Assembly (NCBI GenBank): GCA_005240145.1
Contig: SBAS01000076.1
Coordinates: 1-37,491, forward strand
DNA length: 37,491 nucleotides
Direction of reading: 5' to 3'
DNA from: Nitrosomonadales bacterium
GTDB taxonomy: Bacteria > Pseudomonadota > Gammaproteobacteria > Burkholderiales > SG8-39
Shown here: one piece after another, positions 18,289 through 26,421 of the stretch
Position numbering within the stretch: the stretch's first letter is position 1
How the letters are laid out: the number at the start of each line of letters is the position of its first letter
Translations under genes and position numbers: made by a program
Notes under the pieces: generated by a model
What the model was told of the DNA's origin: nothing
The model's input: the letters and a program-made list of their open reading frames with translations, nothing else
Database searches by the model: none

Positions 18289-19749
18289 CTACGTTCGACC
18301 GACCTGCTTGAGCCAGGTCACGGGCTTGCCGAGCGCCCCGCCGAGGGCCTTGCCCTCAGGGTCGGCGAGCGCTGCTTCGCGTGCCCTACGAATCGCGCCG
18401 GCCTGCGCCGCGGGGTCCGCGGTGGGTGGATTCTCGACCAGGGCGTCCAGGATGGCGAGGAAATTGGCCTTGCCGCGGCGGTGGGTCTCGCCGTAGCCCT
18501 TGAGCAGGGTGGCGCATTGCGCGACTTCAAGCGCGAGGGCGGGGCTGCGCTGGGCGGCTTCGTTCACCCGCAGTAGCCAGCGCTCGATGAGCCGCTGCTC
18601 TTCCTGATAGCGGTAGGAGAAGGGCCGCCAGGGCCTGAGCCAGGCGAGGGACCGTACCAACAGGAAGCCGAATACGCCCGAGGTTTTCACGTGCAGGCCG
18701 ACGTTGTACGCATCCAGCTTGCCGCGGCTCTCAGCCCAGGATTGCAAATTTTTTCCCAGCGCATGGGGAAGCAGGGAGGCGAACTCCTCGAGGCCGGGCT
18801 TGAGGAAATCGATCACCACCACCGGCTCGCCGTCCTTCGCGCCGACCTCCTTCCTGACCCGCTCGAAGCGCGAGGCGCGGGTCTTCAGGTCGGCGACGCG
18901 GATGATGTCTTCGTAACTCATCCACAGCGCCAGCTGCCGGGCGGCTTCAGCGGCGACCTTGGGTTCAAGCTTTTCAAACGATTTAATTCTTTCCTTGAAC
19001 AGATCCGCGTAGGCCGCGCCCTGATAGTCGGTTAGACGTTCAATGCCGAGCCGGACAACCTCGTCCAACTCTTCCGCACGCTTGGGTGGCGCGGGCGGCT
19101 GCGGCGTCGGGCGCGAGCCCGCGGCGATCTCGCAGCCCGCGGCGAAGCCGCGCAGGCTCGCCTCGGCACCGCGCCCGCCGCCGCGGATCGCCTGCTCGCA
19201 GGCTTCGCGGCTCACGGGCAGCACGCCGCTGCCCGCCATGGCGCCGAAGAGCACTGCGTTGATCACGGTGCCGCTGTCCTGGGCGAGCTTGCGCATGTCG
19301 AAAAGAACCGCGCGCCTGGCGAGCTGCTTGCCTGCGTCGATGACGCGGTTGCTCTCGAAGCGGCCGTCGGCCATCTGCATCTTCTCCACCGTGGCATAGA
19401 TGCGGTGGGTGGAGGCGACGAGTGTGGTGCGCTCCGGGCTGACGTAGCCGTTGTGCATCGCGCGGCCCGCCTCGATCAGTTCGGAGGCGACCATGATGTC
19501 GACGTTGCCGGGACTCGGCGTGAGCGAGAACACCGGGCTCCTGCCGCCCAGCTGCGCGCGCGTCGCCGGAAAGATCTCCAGGTAATAGGTCGTCGCGCCG
19601 GTGCGCTGGGCGACGCCCGGGATCGAGGTGCTCTGCGAGGGGAAATCGCAGCGCGCCGCCGCGTCGATGAGCCAGTCGGCCATGACGCCGCCGCCTTCGC
19701 CGCCGAGCGCGGCAATCAGGATGGTGATGGGCCGGTCAGGGAGGCTCAT
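18289..19749 (-). CDS. iorB: Indolepyruvate:ferredoxin oxidoreductase beta subunit-like, with C-terminal extension
   Basis: The first about 190 residues form the gamma-type domain of 2-oxoacid:ferredoxin oxidoreductases (ILIAALGGEGGGVMADWL, STSIPGVAQRTGATTYYLEIFP, DIMVASELIEAGRAMHNGYVSPERTTLVAS). After a Pro-rich linker (PTPQPPAPPKRAEEL, about 222) follows a long helical domain (DUF6537-type) that archaeal IorB lacks; this gives 486 residues. Together with IorA it decarboxylates an aromatic or branched 2-oxoacid to the acyl-CoA and passes electrons to ferredoxin. Its start overlaps the iorA stop (ATGA), so a 1:1 complex is expected. The substrate could be indolepyruvate, phenylpyruvate or a hydroxylated form. 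Confidence 0.9.
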   Translation of the reverse strand: MSLPDRPITILIAALGGEGGGVMADWLIDAAARCDFPSQSTSIPGVAQRTGATTYYLEIFPATRAQLGGRSPVFSLTPSPGNVDIMVASELIEAGRAMHNGYVSPERTTLVASTHRIYATVEKMQMADGRFESNRVIDAGKQLARRAVLFDMRKLAQDSGTVINAVLFGAMAGSGVLPVSREACEQAIRGGGRGAEASLRGFAAGCEIAAGSRPTPQPPAPPKRAEELDEVVRLGIERLTDYQGAAYADLFKERIKSFEKLEPKVAAEAARQLALWMSYEDIIRVADLKTRASRFERVRKEVGAKDGEPVVVIDFLKPGLEEFASLLPHALGKNLQSWAESRGKLDAYNVGLHVKTSGVFGFLLVRSLAWLRPWRPFSYRYQEEQRLIERWLLRVNEAAQRSPALALEVAQCATLLKGYGETHRRGKANFLAILDALVENPPTADPAAQAGAIRRAREAALADPEGKALGGALGKPVTWLKQVGRT

Positions 19750-21818
19750 GCAAAGACTGCTCTTATCCTGTTCAGGGCTTTATCGAAGAAATTCGGATTC
19801 TGCACAACTTCCGCCCGATAGAACGACGGACAAAGGATCGCTGCGTGGGCGTTCTCGCCGCACAAGCCGCAGCCGACGCAGCCGTCAATCACGGTGGCCA
19901 CCGGGTCGCGCCGCAGCGGATCCGGGTTGTCCTTGACGGTGAGCGTCGGACAGCCCGAGAGCCGGATGCAGGAGTGGTCTCCGGTGCAGGTGTCTTCGTC
20001 CACGCCGTACTTCACCCGCACCGTTCTTTTTCCTTCGGCCAGGTTCTTCGCCACCACGGGACGGAGTTTCCGCTGGCGTTCGAGCTGGCATTCGCCCTCG
20101 GCGATGATGACCTTGAGGCCCTGGTACTCGGTGGACATCGCTTCCTTGAGCACTTTCGCCACCTCGCCGACGCGGTAGTTGTCCACTGTCTTCACCCAAC
20201 CGACGCCGACGCCCTCGAGCGCGCGCTCGATCCCCATGTCGCCGGACTTGAATTCGCTGTGCTGCGGGCTGGAAGGCAGCTCCTGCGTGCCAGTCGCGGA
20301 GCTGTAGCCGTTCTTCATGATGACGAGGATGCCGTCGTCCTTGTTGAAGACGGTATTCGCGATCCCGGAGGTAAGGCCGTTATGCCAGAAGCCGCCATCG
20401 CCCATGATGGTGAGCGTGCGTTTGCCGAACATGGTGTTGACCGCGGAATTCGAAGCCATTCCCAGTCCGTAGCCGAGCACCGTGTGGCCGATGTTGAACG
20501 GCGGCAGCGTGGCGAAGGTGTGGCAGCCGATATCGGCGGAGATGTGGAAAGCGCCGGTGGCTTTCTCCGCGACTTTCATCGCCGCGAACACCGGGCGCTC
20601 CGGGCAGCCGACGCAGAAGCCGGGGGGGCGGGCAGGAACGCCCCCGAGCAGCTCGAGCGCTCTGGCTTTGAGGCTTCTTACCGAATCGATGGCTGTTTCC
20701 GAGTTCAAAAACTTCGAGATTCCCGCCAATACAACTTCACCCGTGTACTCGCCGCCGAGGGGCAGCATGTCCTTGCCGTGAACCTTGACGAGGTGGTTTT
20801 CGGCGCGGCGCAGCGCCGCCTGCACCGCGTCTTCGATGAACGCCGGCTGGCCTTCCTCGACCACAAGGATGCGTTGCTTGCCGGCGCAGAACGCGACGAT
20901 CTCTTCCGCGATCATCGGATAGGCGACGTTCATGCAATAGATCGGCACGCGCGTGGCGCCAAAGGCGTCGGCGAGGCCCAGCAGCTGCAACGCCCGCAGC
21001 ACCGCGTTGTACATGCCGCCCTGGCAGAGGATGCCGGTGTCCGACATGTCGCCAGCGAAGACTTCATTCAGCTTGTGTTGCCTGATGAACGCAACCGCGG
21101 CCGGCCAGCGCACCTCGATCTTGTGCTTCTCCTGCGCATAGGTGGCCGGCGGCAGGCTGATGCGGCCGAAGTCGAAATCCGGCTTTTCGATGGGATGGTT
21201 CTTCGAGTTCTTCGAACCCACGTTCTTCTTCGTTGCGAAGGACCCATGCACGTGGCAGGCGCGGATGCGCAGTTCCAGCAGCACCGGCGTGTTGGAGGCT
21301 TCCGAGAGTTCGAAACCTTTCTCCACCATCTCGACGATCTTCGGCAGGTTCGGCCGCGGGTCGAGCAGCCACATCTGCGACTTCATGGCGAAGGCGTGGC
21401 TGCGCTCCTGGATGATCGAAGAGCCCTCGCCGTAGTCCTCCCCCAGCACCACCAGGGCGCCGCCGATGACGCCGGCCGAGGCGAGGTTGGAGAGGGCGTC
21501 GGAAGCGACGTTGGTCCCGACGGTCGACTTGAACGCCACCGCGCCGCGGATCGGATAGTTGATCGAGGCGCCAAGCATGGCCGCAGCCCCGGCCTCGCTG
21601 GCATTGGTCTCGACGTGCACGCCCAGCTCGTCGAGGATGTCGCGCGCGTCGTTCAGCACGTCCATGACGTGCGATACCGGCGCGCCCTGGTAGCCGCCGA
21701 CGTAGGCGACGCCCGACTGCAGCAGCGCCTTGGTCACCGCGAGGATTCCCTCGCCGTGAAAGGTCTCGCCTTCACCGAGCTTGAGCAGTTCCACTTCCTG
21801 CTTGAAGGAGCGTTCCAT
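19746..21818 (-). CDS. iorA: Indolepyruvate:ferredoxin oxidoreductase alpha subunit-like
   Basis: The 690-residue catalytic subunit has the pyrimidine-binding part (GYQGAPVSHVMDVLNDA, ETNASEAGAAAMLGAS), the thiamine diphosphate site MGDGGFWHNGLTSGIANTVFN (472-491) and KNGYSSATGTQE, then a C-terminal ferredoxin-like region. There one cluster motif is complete (C647, C650, C653 and CP at 663). The other is altered to C611-x5-C617-x5-C623P in place of CxxCxxC. It is the first gene of a leftward operon with iorB, the cupin, hydrolase, transglutaminase-like and glycerate kinase genes. The 105-base gap to the divergent methyltransferase gene must hold its promoter, but no convincing boxes are visible on that strand. 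Confidence 0.93.
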   Translation of the reverse strand: MERSFKQEVELLKLGEGETFHGEGILAVTKALLQSGVAYVGGYQGAPVSHVMDVLNDARDILDELGVHVETNASEAGAAAMLGASINYPIRGAVAFKSTVGTNVASDALSNLASAGVIGGALVVLGEDYGEGSSIIQERSHAFAMKSQMWLLDPRPNLPKIVEMVEKGFELSEASNTPVLLELRIRACHVHGSFATKKNVGSKNSKNHPIEKPDFDFGRISLPPATYAQEKHKIEVRWPAAVAFIRQHKLNEVFAGDMSDTGILCQGGMYNAVLRALQLLGLADAFGATRVPIYCMNVAYPMIAEEIVAFCAGKQRILVVEEGQPAFIEDAVQAALRRAENHLVKVHGKDMLPLGGEYTGEVVLAGISKFLNSETAIDSVRSLKARALELLGGVPARPPGFCVGCPERPVFAAMKVAEKATGAFHISADIGCHTFATLPPFNIGHTVLGYGLGMASNSAVNTMFGKRTLTIMGDGGFWHNGLTSGIANTVFNKDDGILVIMKNGYSSATGTQELPSSPQHSEFKSGDMGIERALEGVGVGWVKTVDNYRVGEVAKVLKEAMSTEYQGLKVIIAEGECQLERQRKLRPVVAKNLAEGKRTVRVKYGVDEDTCTGDHSCIRLSGCPTLTVKDNPDPLRRDPVATVIDGCVGCGLCGENAHAAILCPSFYRAEVVQNPNFFDKALNRIRAVFA

Positions 21819-21874
21819 GCGGTTGCGCGGTTGGCCGGATTGAGGACGAGCAGCTTAGCACTGCCGAGCGACGT

Positions 21875-21888
21875 GGCGCCCGGGCGCC
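21875..21888. repeat. 14-base perfect palindrome in the divergent iorA/methyltransferase gap
   Basis: GGCGCCCGGGCGCC is fully self-complementary. It lies midway in the 105-base intergenic stretch between two divergent genes, a usual place for an operator. The sequence is GC-only and in a GC-rich genome could occur by chance, so a regulatory role is a weak inference. Confidence 0.3.
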
Positions 21889-21889
21889 C

Positions 21890-21917
21890 ATGACGCCGCG
21901 CGCCGATCGGTTATAGT
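21890..21917 (+). promoter_or_regulatory. Candidate leaderless promoter of the methyltransferase gene
   Basis: ATGACG (21890-21895), a 16-base spacer and TATAGT (21912-21917), then six bases and the ATG. Initiation at the usual distance would begin exactly at the start codon. No Shine-Dalgarno sequence is present before the ATG, which supports a leaderless message. Confidence 0.4.
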
Positions 21918-21923
21918 TCCGCC

Positions 21924-22688
21924 ATGGCCTTCACCTGCGTCCTCAAGCTCCCGCAGGGGCAAGAACAGGTGTTTGTTTACAGGGATATCTTGCCGGAAGA
22001 GATCCCGGACGACGACGCCTACGTCGATATCACGGCGAAAATCGCGCCCTACACGATGACCGGCAACGGCGGCGCTGAGACCACGTATGAGTTGTTTCAG
22101 GCGGTCAAGTATCTAGCCCAGAACCGCATTCCGGGCGATATGGTCGAATGCGGGGTATGGCGCGGCGGTTCGATGATGCTGATCGCCCTTGCGCTGAAGT
22201 ACTTCAACGACGCCGGACGCAATCTATACCTTTACGATACCTATGCGGGCATGACCGAACCCACTGCGGTCGATATCGACGTGGAAGGGAACGACATGAG
22301 GAGCGCGTGGATGAGGGCGCGTCAGCACGGCGGAAGGATGGCGTTTGGCGGCACGCTGGAGGATGTCCGTGCGAACATGCGCCGGACCGGATATGCCGAT
22401 GCGCAGGTCAGATATGTGCAAGGCGATGTGCTGCGGACTATTCCGCGGCATCTGCCCGCCCGCATTGCCCTGCTGCGGCTGGACACCGACTGGTATGAAT
22501 CGACGTTGCACGAACTACGGCATATGTACGATCTGATCGTGCCCAAGGGCGTGCTGATCATCGATGACTACGGCTGGTGCCGCGGCGCACGCAAGGCCAC
22601 GGACGAGTTTTTCCGGGATCAGCCGTTCAAGCCGCTCATGCATCGGGTCAACGAAGCGGTGCGCGTGATCGTCAAGCCGGCGCTCTGA
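21924..22688 (+). CDS. TylF/MycF-type O-methyltransferase
   Basis: A 254-residue protein with the SAM-binding motif DMVECGVWRGGSMMLIALAL (72-91), LYLYDTYAGMTEPT, the metal/substrate region LLRLDTDWYEST (183-194) and LIIDDYGWCRGARKATDEFF (211-230). This is the pattern of macrocin O-methyltransferases, which methylate sugar hydroxyls in a Mg-dependent way. The acceptor here is unknown; many relatives sit in polysaccharide or glycan loci, not in antibiotic clusters. Its codons are noticeably less GC-biased than those of its neighbours, so recent acquisition is possible. It stands alone, divergent from iorA and followed by a hairpin. Confidence 0.88.
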   Translation: MAFTCVLKLPQGQEQVFVYRDILPEEIPDDDAYVDITAKIAPYTMTGNGGAETTYELFQAVKYLAQNRIPGDMVECGVWRGGSMMLIALALKYFNDAGRNLYLYDTYAGMTEPTAVDIDVEGNDMRSAWMRARQHGGRMAFGGTLEDVRANMRRTGYADAQVRYVQGDVLRTIPRHLPARIALLRLDTDWYESTLHELRHMYDLIVPKGVLIIDDYGWCRGARKATDEFFRDQPFKPLMHRVNEAVRVIVKPAL

Positions 22689-22709
22689 AGAACGGGCCGC
22701 GTTCTTCAG
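22685..22709 (+). terminator. Hairpin at the end of the methyltransferase gene
   Basis: CTGAAGAACG (22685-22694), a 5-base GGCCG loop and CGTTCTTCAG (22700-22709) form a perfect 10-bp stem beginning at the stop codon. No T-run follows, so it is not a classic intrinsic terminator, but it may protect the message end or end transcription with Rho. Confidence 0.5.
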
Positions 22710-22712
22710 CCG

Positions 22713-22832
22713 ATGGTGCTCGAGCGTAGCGACCTCATCCTGACGCTGCTCTTGCGCGTGGCGCGCCTCTTCGAGCGGCGCGGCCGTTTCCGCTCGCTGC
22801 GCGAGCAGCTTGTTGCGTTGTTCGCCGATTGA
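22713..22832 (+). CDS. Possible small protein of 39 residues
   Basis: An ATG-started frame directly after the hairpin encodes MVLERSDLILTLLLRVARLF and then ERRGRFRSLREQLVALFAD, which looks like an amphipathic or partly hydrophobic helix followed by a basic one. There is no clear ribosome site and no family is recognised. It could be a real small protein, a decayed gene end or chance coding in the 163-base gap. If it is not a gene, the gap holds only the hairpin and the promoter of the next gene. Confidence 0.25.
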   Translation: MVLERSDLILTLLLRVARLFERRGRFRSLREQLVALFAD

Positions 22833-22851
22833 AACCGGGTACGATGGCGCA

Positions 22852-23919
22852 ATGCAGATCGCGGTGCTGGGCGGGGGCAATGGCGCGTTCGCGGCCGCGG
22901 CCGATCTCTCCGAGCGTGGCCATCAGGTGCGCCTGTGGCGGCGGGACGCCGCCGCGTTGCCGTCACGAATCCTGCTGAAGGACTCCGCGGGCGAGCGCGA
23001 GATCGCACTGGCGCGTCGCTGCGCCGAGATGGGCGACGCGTTGCGCGGCGCCGAGCTGATCTTCATGCCCGACCCGGCCTTCACCCAGGTCGACAACGCG
23101 CAACGGCTCGCGCCCCATCTTGCTGACGGGCAGGTTGTATTCCTCGCCCCGGGCACTTTCGGCTCATTCGTCATGGAGAAGGCGATACGGCGGGCCGGAA
23201 ACCGGGCGCGCTTCGCCATCGCCGAATGCGGCACGCTGCCGTGGCTCGCGCGCAAGCATGGTCCGGCGAGCGTGGCGATCACCGCGCGAGCGACGCGACT
23301 GCCGACCGGCGTGTTTCCGGGTGCGCTGAAGGAGGACGGGCTGCGCGCTGTTCGAGGCGCCTTCCCGGCGATCGAGCCGGTGGAGGATGCTCTTTCCGCG
23401 GCGCTGATGAACGCCGGGCCCGTGATCCATCCCCCGCTGGTGCTGATGAATGCGGGGCCGCTTGAGCATTTCCCGCGCTGGGACATTCACAAGGAGGGTA
23501 CGCAGCCCTCGATCCGGCGCGTCACCGACGCGCTCGACGCCGAGCGCATTGCCGCGCGCAAGGCGCTTGGCTACGCGCCGCCGCATTTTCCGCTCGCTGA
23601 CCACTACCGCAGCGACGGCGAGGAGTGGATGTACGGCCGGCGGGTGCACGTCAAGCTCACCGACTCGGGGGACTGGCGCGAGAAAATCGTGCTCACGGAG
23701 CATCGCTACATGCTCGAGGACGTGGCGTTCGGCCTCGCATTCATGGTCTCGGTCTGCGACTGGGCCGGTGTCGCCTGTCCGGTGGCGCGCGGGCTGCTCG
23801 CGCTCGGCTCGGCCGTGCTCGGCCGCGACCTGCGAGCGGGTCCCCGCACACTCGAGTCGCTCGGCCTCGCCGCGCTTGCGCGCGACGAGATGCGGCGGCA
23901 ACTCCAGGAGGGCGCATGA
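22852..23919 (+). CDS. Octopine/nopaline dehydrogenase-family oxidoreductase
   Basis: The start at 22852 gives 355 residues beginning MQIAVLGGGNGAFAAAADLS, an NAD(P)-binding Rossmann fold at the very N-terminus; a longer frame upstream lacks homology. The second half (ALMNAGPVIHPPLVLMNAGPLE, HYRSDGEEWMYGRRVHVKLTDSGDW, LTEHRYMLEDVAFGLAFMVSVCDWAG) is the alpha-helical domain of the opine dehydrogenase family (PF02317 type). Such enzymes reversibly join or split an amino acid and a 2-oxoacid. TACGAT lies six bases before the ATG and there is no ribosome site. The stop overlaps the next gene (ATGA), which suggests a two-step pathway. Substrate unknown. Confidence 0.85.
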   Translation: MQIAVLGGGNGAFAAAADLSERGHQVRLWRRDAAALPSRILLKDSAGEREIALARRCAEMGDALRGAELIFMPDPAFTQVDNAQRLAPHLADGQVVFLAPGTFGSFVMEKAIRRAGNRARFAIAECGTLPWLARKHGPASVAITARATRLPTGVFPGALKEDGLRAVRGAFPAIEPVEDALSAALMNAGPVIHPPLVLMNAGPLEHFPRWDIHKEGTQPSIRRVTDALDAERIAARKALGYAPPHFPLADHYRSDGEEWMYGRRVHVKLTDSGDWREKIVLTEHRYMLEDVAFGLAFMVSVCDWAGVACPVARGLLALGSAVLGRDLRAGPRTLESLGLAALARDEMRRQLQEGA

Positions 23920-24896
23920 CGCGCATCGTCGCGCTCGGTGCCGGACGCATGGGCCGCGGCATCGGGCATGTGTTCGCCTACGCGGGCTACGCCGTGGACA
24001 TCGTCGACTTCAAGCCGCGCAGTGCCGAAGAGGCGGCGCGGTTGCGCGAGCAGGCACTCGGCGAAATCGCCGCTAACCTGGGCATCCTGGGCGAACTCGG
24101 CGTGCTCCATGCGCCGCAGCGCGAGGCGATCCTCGGGCGCGTGCGCGTGCTGCCGCTGGAGGAGGCGCCTGCCGCGCTTGCCCGCGCCGACGTTGTCTTC
24201 GAAGGGGTCACCGAGACCCTCGAAGCGAAACGCGATGCCTTCGCGCGCGCCTGCGCCCACATCCCGCCCGAGGCCATCGTCGCCTCGACCACTTCCTCTT
24301 TCCTCGCTGACGCGCTTGCAGCCATGGTGACGAGGCCAGAGCGTTTCCTCAATGCCCACTTCCTCAACCCGGCATACCTCATTCCCCTTGTGGAGTTGAG
24401 CCCGGCGAAGTCGACCGCGGAGGAAAGCTATGCGGCCCTGAAAACCTTGCTCGAATCCGCAGGCAAGGTGGTGGTGCGCTGCGCGCCCTCGCCCGGCTTC
24501 ATCGTGCCGCGGCTGCAGGCGGCGGCGATGAACGAGGCCGCGCGCCTGGTGGAGGAAGGGGTGGCGACCCCGGAGGACATCGACCGCGCGGTGCGTGCGG
24601 GCTTCGGCCCGCGCTACGCGGCGATGGGACTGTGCGAATTCATCGACTGGGGCGGCCTCGACATCCTCTACTACGCGTCCACCTCGATGGCGCGCGCCCT
24701 GAACGCGCCGCGCTACGAGCCCCCGCCGATCGTGCAGCGCCTGATGGCCGAGGGCAAGCGCGGCGCGCGCGAAGGCGAAGGGCTGTACGACTGGCGCGGG
24801 CGCGACATGGCGCGGTACCAGCGCGACCTGATGGGCCGCTATGTCGCGCTGTTCCGCCACCTCGGGCTGCTGGCGCCGCCCGGCGCGGCACGATAG
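23916..24896 (+). CDS. 3-hydroxyacyl-CoA dehydrogenase-family protein
   Basis: A 326-residue NAD-dependent dehydrogenase: VALGAGRMGRGIGHVFAYAGYAVDIVDFK at the N-terminus, VVFEGVTETLEAKRDAF, IVASTTSSFLADAL, the catalytic region RFLNAHFLNPAYLIPLVELSP (His of HFLNP) and the C-terminal domain with PSPGFIVPRLQAAAMNEAARLVEEGVATPEDIDRAVRAGFGPRYAAMG. The fold also serves carnitine and gulonate dehydrogenases, so an acyl-CoA substrate is not assured. It overlaps the opine-dehydrogenase-like gene and stands 33 bases before the TRAP genes, which points to oxidation of a compound taken up by that transporter. Confidence 0.88.
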   Translation: MTRIVALGAGRMGRGIGHVFAYAGYAVDIVDFKPRSAEEAARLREQALGEIAANLGILGELGVLHAPQREAILGRVRVLPLEEAPAALARADVVFEGVTETLEAKRDAFARACAHIPPEAIVASTTSSFLADALAAMVTRPERFLNAHFLNPAYLIPLVELSPAKSTAEESYAALKTLLESAGKVVVRCAPSPGFIVPRLQAAAMNEAARLVEEGVATPEDIDRAVRAGFGPRYAAMGLCEFIDWGGLDILYYASTSMARALNAPRYEPPPIVQRLMAEGKRGAREGEGLYDWRGRDMARYQRDLMGRYVALFRHLGLLAPPGAAR

Positions 24897-24929
24897 ACTC
24901 GTCCCACGCCACACTTGGAGGAGGGTCCA

Positions 24930-25892
24930 GTGAAGTTTCGCGCTCGATTGGCTTGCATGGCCGCTGCGCTTGGCGCGACGGGATTCGCGACGGGGGCCGG
25001 CGCCCAGGAGGCGAAGCTCAAGGCGGCGGCGTTCCTGCCGGTGAAGTCGGTGTTCGTTGCCGGCTTCGCGCGCTTTGCGGACGAGGTCAACCGCCAGTGT
25101 GCGGGGAAAGTGAGCATCAGCACCGTCGGCCCGGAGGCGATCAAGTCGTTCGAGCAGTGGAACGCGCTGAAGACTGGTGTGGTCGACATGCACTACGGCC
25201 CGCCCAACTTCTACGTTGGCGCGCTTGCCGAAGGCGATGTCATCAGCGTGGCGCGCAACGAAACCGCGGCGCAGAGGAAGAACGGCGCCTGGGCAATGAT
25301 CAACGAGGTGCACAACCAGAAGATGAACGCGCAGTACCTGACGCACCTCTTCGGCGGGGTGCGTTTTCACATCTACACCTCGAAGCCGGCGCAGGGCGGC
25401 AAGTTCGACGACTTCCGCCTGCGCTCGACGCCGATCTACGACGCGTTCTTCAAGTCCCTCGGCGCGCTGCCGGTGCGCATGGCGCCGCCCGAGGTGCACA
25501 CCGCGCTCGAGCGCGGCACGGTGGACGGCTACGGCTGGCCGCTGTACGGCATCGCCGACTTCGGCTGGCACAAGTACACCAAGTACCGCTACGGGCCCGG
25601 CTTCATCAGCGCCGCGGTGGCGATCCTGGTCAACCAGGACAGGTGGAAGTCGCTCAACAACGACCAGCGTGCCTGCCTGACGCGAGTGTCCGAGTGGGTC
25701 GAGGGCGAGTGGCCGAAATGGCGCGCGGAGGAGGACGGCCGGCAGCAGGCGGTCCAGGACCAGGCCGGCATCAAGTATGTCGACCTCGGGCCCGGCTTCG
25801 CGAAACAGGCCGAGGAGCTCTACTGGGAAGTGCTCGGCAAGGGCAACCCGGAGTTCGTGAAGAAGGTGCGGCCGCTGCTGGGCGGCAACTAG
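24930..25892 (+). CDS. TRAP transporter substrate-binding protein (DctP family)
   Basis: The periplasmic receptor of a tripartite ATP-independent transporter. A GTG at 24930 with GGAGGAGG at 24917-24924 is the best start; it gives 320 residues with a signal peptide MKFRARLACMAAALGATGFA then TGAGA before QEAKLKAA. The TRAP pattern is clear: LSKP-like YTSKPAQGGKFDDFRLRSTPIYDAFFKSLGALPVRMAPPEVHTALERGTVDGYGWP. The conserved Arg that holds the ligand carboxylate is probably R of FRLRST. An organic acid is the expected substrate. dctQ and dctM follow at once. Confidence 0.92.
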   Translation: MKFRARLACMAAALGATGFATGAGAQEAKLKAAAFLPVKSVFVAGFARFADEVNRQCAGKVSISTVGPEAIKSFEQWNALKTGVVDMHYGPPNFYVGALAEGDVISVARNETAAQRKNGAWAMINEVHNQKMNAQYLTHLFGGVRFHIYTSKPAQGGKFDDFRLRSTPIYDAFFKSLGALPVRMAPPEVHTALERGTVDGYGWPLYGIADFGWHKYTKYRYGPGFISAAVAILVNQDRWKSLNNDQRACLTRVSEWVEGEWPKWRAEEDGRQQAVQDQAGIKYVDLGPGFAKQAEELYWEVLGKGNPEFVKKVRPLLGGN

Positions 25893-25896
25893 CCCC

Positions 25897-26418
25897 TTGG
25901 CGGCTCCCGCCGCGGCGCCGCCGCGCAGCTGGTTCGATCCTCTGATCGACGGGCTCGCGCTCGTCGCGGCGGCGCTGGTCGTCCTGCTCACGGTTCTCAT
26001 CGTCTGCGACGTCGCGGCGCGCTACCTGCGCTGGTTTTCCCTGACCTGGGCGCTCGAGGCCTCCGAATACATGCTCTACGCGATCACCTTCCTCGGCGCG
26101 CCCTGGGTGCTGCGCGAAGAAGGCCACATCGCGATCGAGCTGGTGGTCGAGCGCCTTCCGGAGCGCCAGCGCATGCGTCTGCGACGCCTTACCGATTTTC
26201 TCGGCGCTGCGGTGTGCGCGCTGCTGCTCGTCTATGCCTGCCGCGTGGCCTGGCGTTCGTACCAGTCCGGGATCCGGGTGCAGAAGAGCTTCACCTTCCC
26301 CGAGTGGTACACGTTCGCGCTGATTCCGCCGGTGATGCTCATCCTGTTGGGCATCTACCTGCGCTGGCTCGTGCATCCGCCGCGCCCAGGCGGACCGGCG
26401 GTGCGGGAAACGCTCTAG
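25897..26418 (+). CDS. TRAP transporter small membrane subunit (DctQ family)
   Basis: A 173-residue inner-membrane protein with four hydrophobic segments (LALVAAALVVLLTVLIVCDV, YMLYAITFLGAPWVLR, FLGAAVCALLLVYACRVAW, FALIPPVMLILLGIYLRWL) and the DctQ motifs WALEASEYMLY and REEGHIAIELV. It starts with a TTG four bases after dctP without a ribosome site of its own, so it is probably translationally coupled. Gap to dctM is three bases. Confidence 0.9.
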   Translation: MAAPAAAPPRSWFDPLIDGLALVAAALVVLLTVLIVCDVAARYLRWFSLTWALEASEYMLYAITFLGAPWVLREEGHIAIELVVERLPERQRMRLRRLTDFLGAAVCALLLVYACRVAWRSYQSGIRVQKSFTFPEWYTFALIPPVMLILLGIYLRWLVHPPRPGGPAVRETL

Positions 26419-26421
26419 CGC

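Noticed and set aside
21819-21874. A -10-like TAAGCT with TG upstream on the - strand as iorA promoter
   Set aside because: Only three of six bases match and no -35 could be found at a fitting distance.
23706-26000. Long - strand open frame opposite the dehydrogenase and dctP genes
   Set aside because: Same composition effect; the + strand genes there have clear family motifs and the - strand product has none.
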